A stretch of 38,567 bases of DNA, taken from NCBI GenBank assembly GCA_012512265.1, contig JAAZEM010000189.1:1-38567 (forward strand), read 5' to 3'. This DNA comes from Armatimonadota bacterium (GTDB lineage Bacteria > Armatimonadota > JAAZEB01). A program made the position numbers and the translations under genes. Shown piece after piece: positions 33,699 to 38,567 of the stretch (the stretch's first letter is position 1; each line of letters begins with the position of its first letter). The notes below the pieces were generated by a model. The model worked only from the letters and a program-made list of their open reading frames with translations, made no database searches and was not told the DNA's origin.

Positions 33699-34676
33699 AT
33701 GGGAAGGACGTTGAGCGTCGGCATCATCGGCGCAGGGGCGATTGCCGCGGCGCGCCATGCGCCCGGATATGAGCGCGCGCCCGGCGCCGAGATCCTGGCC
33801 GTGGCCGACGCCAACCTGGATCGCGCCGAGGTGCTTGCCAAGAAGCACGGCGTGCCGATTGTCTACCAGGACTACCGCGAGTTACTCCGACGAACCGATA
33901 TCGACGCGGTCAGCATCTGCACCCCCAACGCCCTCCATGCCGAGCACGCCCTGGCCGCGATCCAAGCGGGGAAGCATGTCTTGTGCGAGCTTCCTATCGC
34001 CCTGGGGTTGGGCGAGTGCCGCGAGTTGATCCAGATGGCGCGGGCGCACGGCGTTCTGTTGATGCCGGCCCTGGCCGAGCGCTTCTCCGCTGCGCACCGG
34101 CAGGCGCGCGAGATCGTGGCCTCCGGGCAGATTGGGCGCCCGCTCTTCTTCCGCGCTAGCTTTGCGAGCCCCCGATCCCCTGCGGCGAGCGATTGGCGCG
34201 TCGACCCGGCGCTCTCGGGCGGTGGCGCCCTGATCGACCTGGGGCTGCATGCCCTGGACCTCTTCCGCTTCCATATGGGCGCGGTCTCTACCGTTCTGGC
34301 CGACACGGGCACACTGGCGGGCGAGGCGCCCGTGGAGGATGCGGCGGTGTGCGTGGTGCACGGCGACGGCGCCAGGGGGTGCATTGAGGCGCGCTGGTGC
34401 GGCGCGGTCCCGGCGCGGAGCGTGGAGATACATGGCACCGCGGGGGGAGTGCTCGTGGATGCTGGAAAGCCGGTGCACGTGTGCGGCGCCGGGACGGGAT
34501 GGGAGCCGGTGGCAGCGCCATCCACCGAGGGCCCTGCCGGCATCGTGGCCCATTTTGTGGCCTGCTGCCAGCAGGCAGCGGAGCCGGAAGTGGCTGCCGA
34601 AGAGGGCACGCGGGCGTTGGAGCTCGTCCTTGCCGCGTACGACTCGGCCCGCCGGGGGCAGCCGAGGCAGATTTGA
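33699..34676 (+). CDS. Gfo/Idh/MocA family oxidoreductase with altered EKP motif
   Basis: A 325-residue NAD(P)-dependent sugar or inositol dehydrogenase-like protein. The Rossmann loop is GIIGAGAIA near 8-16 with VSICTPNALHAEHALAAIQAGKHV near 71-94. The normally invariant EKP, whose Lys is catalytic, reads ELP at 97-99, so ordinary dehydrogenase chemistry may be lost or done differently. The later DLGLHALDLFRFHMG matches the substrate-domain His motif. The ATG at 33699 follows GGGGAGAC. It follows prmC by 34 bases and precedes the PepT-like gene by 12, so it may ride on the same transcript although its role differs. Confidence 0.88.
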   Translation: MGRTLSVGIIGAGAIAAARHAPGYERAPGAEILAVADANLDRAEVLAKKHGVPIVYQDYRELLRRTDIDAVSICTPNALHAEHALAAIQAGKHVLCELPIALGLGECRELIQMARAHGVLLMPALAERFSAAHRQAREIVASGQIGRPLFFRASFASPRSPAASDWRVDPALSGGGALIDLGLHALDLFRFHMGAVSTVLADTGTLAGEAPVEDAAVCVVHGDGARGCIEARWCGAVPARSVEIHGTAGGVLVDAGKPVHVCGAGTGWEPVAAPSTEGPAGIVAHFVACCQQAAEPEVAAEEGTRALELVLAAYDSARRGQPRQI

Positions 34677-34688
34677 AGGGGGAGCGCA

Positions 34689-35822
34689 ATGATCGACCAG
34701 AAGCGTGTGCGAGAGACGTTCCTGCGGCTGTTACGGATGAACACTCCTTCGGGCCAGGAAGGCCCGGTCGCCGATTTCCTGGAAGCCGAGCTCCGCGCGC
34801 TGGGCTTTGAGACATGGCGTGACGGTGCCGGCAAGGCGATCGGGGGCGAGACGGGCAATCTCCTGGCGCGCCGGCCGGGATCGGCCCCGGAAGCTCCCAC
34901 CTTGCTCCTCAACGCACACATGGATACCGTGGCCCCGACCGAGGCGCTGGAGATCGTGGAAGAGCCGGATGGCGTGATCCGCTCCTCGGGAACGACGATC
35001 CTGGGCGCGGATGATAAGGCGGGGCTGACGGCGATCCTCGAAGGAGTGCGTGCCGCCGTGGCAGAAGGCTTCCCGATGCCCACGGTGGAGATCGCCTTCA
35101 CCATCGCCGAGGAGACGGGCCTGCGCGGGGCACGGCACCTCGATTACTCCTCGCTGACTGCGACCCAGGGGTATGCGTTCGACGGGGGAAAGCCCGTAGG
35201 AGGCATCATCGTGGCCGCTCCCTCTCAGGATAACGTGACCGCCGTCGTGCATGGCGTGGCGGCGCACGCGGGGGCGGCGCCCGAGAAGGGAGTGAGCGCG
35301 ATCCGCATCGCCGCGGAGGCGATCACCCGAATGCCCCTGGGGCGCATTGATGATGAGACGACGGCTAACATCGGCGTTATTCACGGTGGGCACGCCACGA
35401 ACATCGTGCCGGATCGCGTGGAGTGCCGGGGAGAGGCGCGCAGCCACAACGACGAGAAGCTGGCCCGCCAGACACGGGCGATGGTCGATGCCTTTAACCA
35501 GGCGGCAGCGGCGGCCGGCGGGCGCGCCGATGTGCGTGTGGAGCGAGTCTACTCCCACTTCGGATTCTCGGAGAGTGATCCCCTGGTACGCCGCGCGGTC
35601 ACTGCCGGAAGCCGTGCAGGAATCGCGGAGGTGGTTACCCGACCCGGTGGCGGTGGCAGCGACGCGAACATCTTCAACACGCACGGGATCGCCACCGTCG
35701 TGGTGGGCCTGGGCTATGATAACGTGCACGCCAACGATGAATACATGTCTCTGGCAGATCTGACGACGGCTGCCAGGGTGGCACTGGAGCTGCTGCGCGT
35801 GGCAGGCGCTGAAAAGGCTTGA
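34689..35822 (+). CDS. M20 family PepT-like metallopeptidase
   Basis: A 377-residue cytoplasmic dizinc peptidase. Metal and catalytic motifs are HMDTV at 77-81 (His77, Asp79), GADDKAG with bridging Asp108, the general-base pair Glu141-Glu142 in IAEETGLRGA, Asp165 in FDGG, and a late His in GYDNVHANDEYMS. The order and spacing match the PepT-like tripeptidase/T2 group and not the M20D gene at 20572. GGGGGAGCGCA precedes the ATG at 34689. The sensor-kinase promoter overlaps its stop codon. Confidence 0.9.
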   Translation: MIDQKRVRETFLRLLRMNTPSGQEGPVADFLEAELRALGFETWRDGAGKAIGGETGNLLARRPGSAPEAPTLLLNAHMDTVAPTEALEIVEEPDGVIRSSGTTILGADDKAGLTAILEGVRAAVAEGFPMPTVEIAFTIAEETGLRGARHLDYSSLTATQGYAFDGGKPVGGIIVAAPSQDNVTAVVHGVAAHAGAAPEKGVSAIRIAAEAITRMPLGRIDDETTANIGVIHGGHATNIVPDRVECRGEARSHNDEKLARQTRAMVDAFNQAAAAAGGRADVRVERVYSHFGFSESDPLVRRAVTAGSRAGIAEVVTRPGGGGSDANIFNTHGIATVVVGLGYDNVHANDEYMSLADLTTAARVALELLRVAGAEKA

Positions 35823-35848
35823 CTCTGCTGGCCTTGCGGTGCTATTAT
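35819..35848 (+). promoter_or_regulatory. promoter overlapping the peptidase stop codon
   Basis: TTGACT at 35819-35824 and TATTAT at 35843-35848 are 18 bases apart. RNA would start near 35855, giving a leader of about 340 bases before the GTG at 36199. Confidence 0.6.
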
Positions 35849-35854
35849 CGCTGG

Positions 35855-36198
35855 TGGGTTTGGCTCGCCCGCGTGCTTGGGAGCGTGGCCCTTCCCTTGG
35901 GGGAGGGCTGAGTGCTACTGCCTGGCGGAGATGCAGGCCAGTCGGGTATCCGGCACGCGGGTGGAGAACGGCAATTCTCCTTCCTACCTCGCTAACTGAA
36001 TTGAAGAGCCGTTGGCGTCACTGCCGGGATACCTCACATCCACAGAGTGTTGGACGAGTTCTCCCGGTGGATCCGCAGACGCATGGGCACGCGTCAGGCG
36101 GATACTGCGGAGCAGTAAGGCGTCCCCCGAGGCAGGGCACTGGTCGCGTTGGTTGCGCCAGGGCGTGCAGGATCGCCCGGAGTGGAGAGTAGACGGCC
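35855..36198 (+). other. long untranslated leader of the second sensor kinase
   Basis: No gene is supportable here. Visible hairpins are GGAGAA with TTCTCC near 35963-35980, CGCTAAC with GTTGGCG (one T-G) near 35991-36018, and GCCCTTCC with GGAGGGC near 35887-35908. I do not recognise a known riboswitch. Confidence 0.4.
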
Positions 36199-37584
36199 GT
36201 GGTAACGAAACACGACGGGTCGCCGTATGAGGAAGAGATTGCGCGATTGCGCGCGGCGCTCGCCGAGCGGCAACGCCAGATAGATGCCGTTCATCGCATT
36301 TCGCAGGCCCTCTATACGAAGACGAAGCTGGACGACCTCCTGCGCGAAACGCTCCAGGTGTCACTTGAGACGCTCGATGCCAACAGCGGCTCCCTCTACA
36401 CCCACGACCCCGAGAAGCACGAGCTGGTCTTCGCCTACGTCATTGCCGAACCCGAGGTAGCGGCGGTCCTGACTGGCCGCAGAATGCCGGATACCCAGGG
36501 GATTGCCGGCGAAGTGTTCCAGAGTGGCATCCCCAAGATTACCGATGACGTCGCCAAAGAAGCCCGGCACTACCGCGAAGTCGACCGAGAGTCGGGATAC
36601 GTGACCAGGAACATGATCACGGTACCCCTCAAGGCGGCCGAGGGGAAGCCCATCGGCGTGATGCAGGTCCTGAACAAGGCGAGCGGCGTCTTTAGCAAGC
36701 AGGACCTGGAGGTGCTGACGATTCTGGGGCAGCAGGCGGCCACGGCCATCGAGAACGCGCGCCTGCACGAGGAGGCGCGGCTCGCCGAGGTGGTCAAGCT
36801 GATGGGCGACATCAGCCACGATATCAAGAACATGATCACCCCGGTCGTCACCTGCTCGCAGACGCTGGAGCTTCTCTTCCAGCAGCTGTTCATGGACCTC
36901 GATCAGATTTACGCGCGCCACGAAAAGGAGCACCCCGAGCTGATCCAGGAGGTGCAGCAGGCGGTCGATTTCCTCCGCTCCTTCTACCCCGAGGCGATCG
37001 AGATGTTCAACGACGGCGCGATTGCGACTCAGGAGCGCGTCCGCGAGATTGCCGACTGCGTGAAGGGGATCATTGCTCAGCCGCGATTCGAGCTGGTGGA
37101 TGTCAATGACGTCGTCGCCCGGGTGATCAAGCCGCTCTCGCTGGTGGCGGAGAAGGCTGGTGTAGCTCTCACTCACGAGCGTGGCGAGGTTGCCCTGACA
37201 CTGGTGGATCAGAAACAGCTCTACAACGCGGTCTACAATCTGGTGAACAACGCGATCCCTGAGACTCCTGCGGGCGGCAGTGTGACGATTCGCACCTACG
37301 ACGGCCCCGAGGGCGAGTTTCCTGACGGCGGCTACGTGATGATCGAGGTGGCGGATACGGGCCGCGGGATGCCGGAGGAAGTGCGCAAGCGCCTCTTCAC
37401 GGAGGACGCCGTGAGCACAAAGCCGGGCGGCACCGGCCTGGGCACGAAGATCGTCAAGAACGTCGTCGATGTTCACCAGGGTCGGATCAGTGTCGAGAGC
37501 GAGCTGGGCAAAGGCACCCGTTTCTATATGCGTCTTCCTATCCGCACCGAACTTCCCGAGGCCGACCAGTCTCACGCCGCCTGA
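36199..37584 (+). CDS. GAF sensor histidine kinase with unusual dimerisation region
   Basis: A 461-residue soluble sensor kinase: short coiled coil (about 8-38), GAF domain (about 40-190), then MGDISHDIKNMITPVV with probable phosphorylated His207, and an ATPase domain with N box NLVNNAIPETPAGG from 347, G1 DTGRGMPEE near 386, and G2 GGTGLGTKIVKN near 410. Between the His helix and the ATPase domain is an extended acidic helical stretch (about 225-290) longer than in standard HisKA. No response regulator is adjacent. The start is a GTG at 36199 with a modest purine-rich site. The GAF ligand is not predictable. It is convergent with the YkgJ-like gene. Confidence 0.9.
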   Translation: MVTKHDGSPYEEEIARLRAALAERQRQIDAVHRISQALYTKTKLDDLLRETLQVSLETLDANSGSLYTHDPEKHELVFAYVIAEPEVAAVLTGRRMPDTQGIAGEVFQSGIPKITDDVAKEARHYREVDRESGYVTRNMITVPLKAAEGKPIGVMQVLNKASGVFSKQDLEVLTILGQQAATAIENARLHEEARLAEVVKLMGDISHDIKNMITPVVTCSQTLELLFQQLFMDLDQIYARHEKEHPELIQEVQQAVDFLRSFYPEAIEMFNDGAIATQERVREIADCVKGIIAQPRFELVDVNDVVARVIKPLSLVAEKAGVALTHERGEVALTLVDQKQLYNAVYNLVNNAIPETPAGGSVTIRTYDGPEGEFPDGGYVMIEVADTGRGMPEEVRKRLFTEDAVSTKPGGTGLGTKIVKNVVDVHQGRISVESELGKGTRFYMRLPIRTELPEADQSHAA

Positions 37585-37715
37585 CGGCGCTCGCTACCGG
37601 CGGAGCAGCGCTTCTCGGGCCGGCAATGCCCATCCCCGAGGCTCACAGGCGGTCGTAACACCCTTCAGAAACACGATGGATCAGTCTCCCTAGATGCGCT
37701 AAAAGGGTGCTTCGG

Positions 37716-38282
37716 CTAGCGCCCGCCGCGCGAGCGCCAGGGAAGGCGCCGCTTCAGGAGTTCGAGGGTGTTGTAGATGACGGGGCAGAGGAGCGAGAAT
37801 TCGAGGAGCCCGAGCATGCGATGGCGGAAGCCGGGATCATGCAGGTAGGGGAAGTCGCGGCAGGCCTGCGGGCGGTCGGAATAGACGGAGCAAGCTCCGC
37901 TTTGGAGGAAGGGGCAGGGCCGTTGGTTGAAGGCACGCTGATCGCCGGTGCCCTCGACGTAGCGGCGGGTGAACTGCTTGATGGAGAGGTGGAGCCGGCG
38001 TGCCAGGCGGGCGATATCGCGGTCATCGAGGGTGATGCTCAGGCAACGGCAGCACTGCGCGCAGGCGATGCAATCGATGTGGCGCCAGACTTGATCGGTG
38101 GTCTCGCGTACAAGGGCATCCACCTCGGGATCGGATGTCTCGCAGCGAAACTTGAGCCAGGCACGAAACGAGACGTTTTCGCGGGCGGCATCACGCGCTC
38201 GCTGCTCGACGGTGGCGGGATCGGTGATCACCCGGCGCGCCGGGCGCGGGGCGTTTGGGATGGGGCGGGGAGCATCCGGCAT
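37716..38282 (-). CDS. YkgJ family cysteine-cluster protein
   Basis: A 188-residue soluble protein with two cysteine groups: DCIACAQCCRCLSITLDDRD near 70-88 and CPFLQSGACSVYSDRPQACR near 122-141. These match the CxxCxxCC...C...C pattern of the YkgJ/UPF0153 zinc- or iron-sulfur-binding family, whose function is unsettled (some members relate to Fe-S or flagellar methylation). The ATG at 38282 follows GGAGG. The 131-base gap 37585-37715 shows no gene or clear terminator. Confidence 0.9.
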   Translation of the reverse strand: MPDAPRPIPNAPRPARRVITDPATVEQRARDAARENVSFRAWLKFRCETSDPEVDALVRETTDQVWRHIDCIACAQCCRCLSITLDDRDIARLARRLHLSIKQFTRRYVEGTGDQRAFNQRPCPFLQSGACSVYSDRPQACRDFPYLHDPGFRHRMLGLLEFSLLCPVIYNTLELLKRRLPWRSRGGR

Positions 38283-38410
38283 CGATAGAGTTCCTCCACT
38301 CCCTAGATTGGCAGCCCGGTTGCGTGGTTCCTTGGGGATCGGCGCATCGGGTGAACAGGATGCCCACCAGCTACGTGAACGCCCGACTTGTCAGGCCCGG
38401 CGCGCATCTG

Positions 38411-38567
38411 CACCTGGGATTCCGAGATAAGGAGAAGGCTGCCCGCACGCGCGGAGCTCGAAGCTCCGCGCTGCTTTCCGGCAAAGCCCCCTCGGGGCTT
38501 CTCCTCCCAGCCACCGCCGTTTTGAGACATCTGGGAGTATCCCCAACCCAGCCCGGCAGGGCTTCGC
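38411..38567 (-). repeat. dispersed repeat, copy B, running off the window
   Basis: Read on the minus strand this matches 29932-30086 at about nine bases in ten and continues past the window end. The GCGCGGAGCT/AGCTCCGCGC and AAGCCCC/GGGGCTT stems are kept: the second gains one pair relative to copy A, and the loop of the first is TCG where copy A has CGA. Confidence 0.82.

Noticed and set aside
1..38567. CRISPR arrays, tRNA or rRNA genes, insertion sequences with transposase, prophage or toxin-antitoxin genes
   Set aside because: I looked for regular spacers, tRNA T-arm sequences, transposase motifs and small paired genes and found none.

Overview
This window is GC-rich bacterial chromosome (roughly two thirds G+C by eye) with compact genes on both strands. 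There are no phage, transposase, CRISPR, tRNA or rRNA genes. Signal-peptide beta-barrel proteins (an Omp85-type barrel ending in Phe, and a second small barrel) and an L,D-transpeptidase point to a two-membrane, peptidoglycan-containing cell. Tandem DUF6785-type membrane proteins, a non-HemE URO-D protein, a DUF4432 protein, and an rpmE-DUF1385-prfA-prmC cluster together suggest Armatimonadota or a neighbouring phylum. That assignment is inference from gene content, not from a marker-gene tree.

Layout. 1-8881 is a minus-strand block read right to left: two paralogous 665-residue membrane proteins, a terminator-like hairpin, a URO-D/methyltransferase-like protein, RidA, the cytochrome c heme lyase CcmF, and the first part of a xylulokinase. 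9289-17426 is mostly plus strand: a GAF-PAS sensor kinase with a near-consensus promoter, a PfkB sugar kinase (minus), an L,D-transpeptidase, a DUF4432 aldose-epimerase-like protein, an SRPBCC-like protein, HtpX and HemB. HemB shares a CTAG stop with a convergent P-type cation ATPase (minus), which is preceded by a VOC protein. 20572-26472 holds an M20D amidohydrolase, a 160-bp inverted-repeat element, a DUF3810 protein coupled to a metallo-beta-lactamase-fold hydrolase, a GlsB-type small membrane protein, an Omp85-like barrel and a Pro-rich anchored protein.

26815-29700 is a probable operon of an aquaglyceroporin, a G3E (CobW/YjiA-like) GTPase with a CxCC metal motif, and a small outer-membrane-type protein. 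29701-30137 is an intergenic region rich in hairpins. It carries a dispersed repeat, a second copy of which runs off the right end of the window in the opposite orientation. From 30102 a near-consensus promoter drives rpmE, DUF1385, prfA (RF1) and prmC, a translation-termination cluster. It is followed by a Gfo/Idh/MocA oxidoreductase with an altered EKP motif, a PepT-like peptidase, a second GAF sensor kinase behind a long leader, and a YkgJ-type cysteine-cluster protein.

Taken together this is mostly housekeeping and sugar/peptide catabolism. The least explained parts are the tandem DUF6785 genes with their hairpin-containing leader, the aquaporin-GTPase-barrel operon, and three non-coding structured elements (13151-13260, 21742-21904, and 29809-30093 with 38411-38567).
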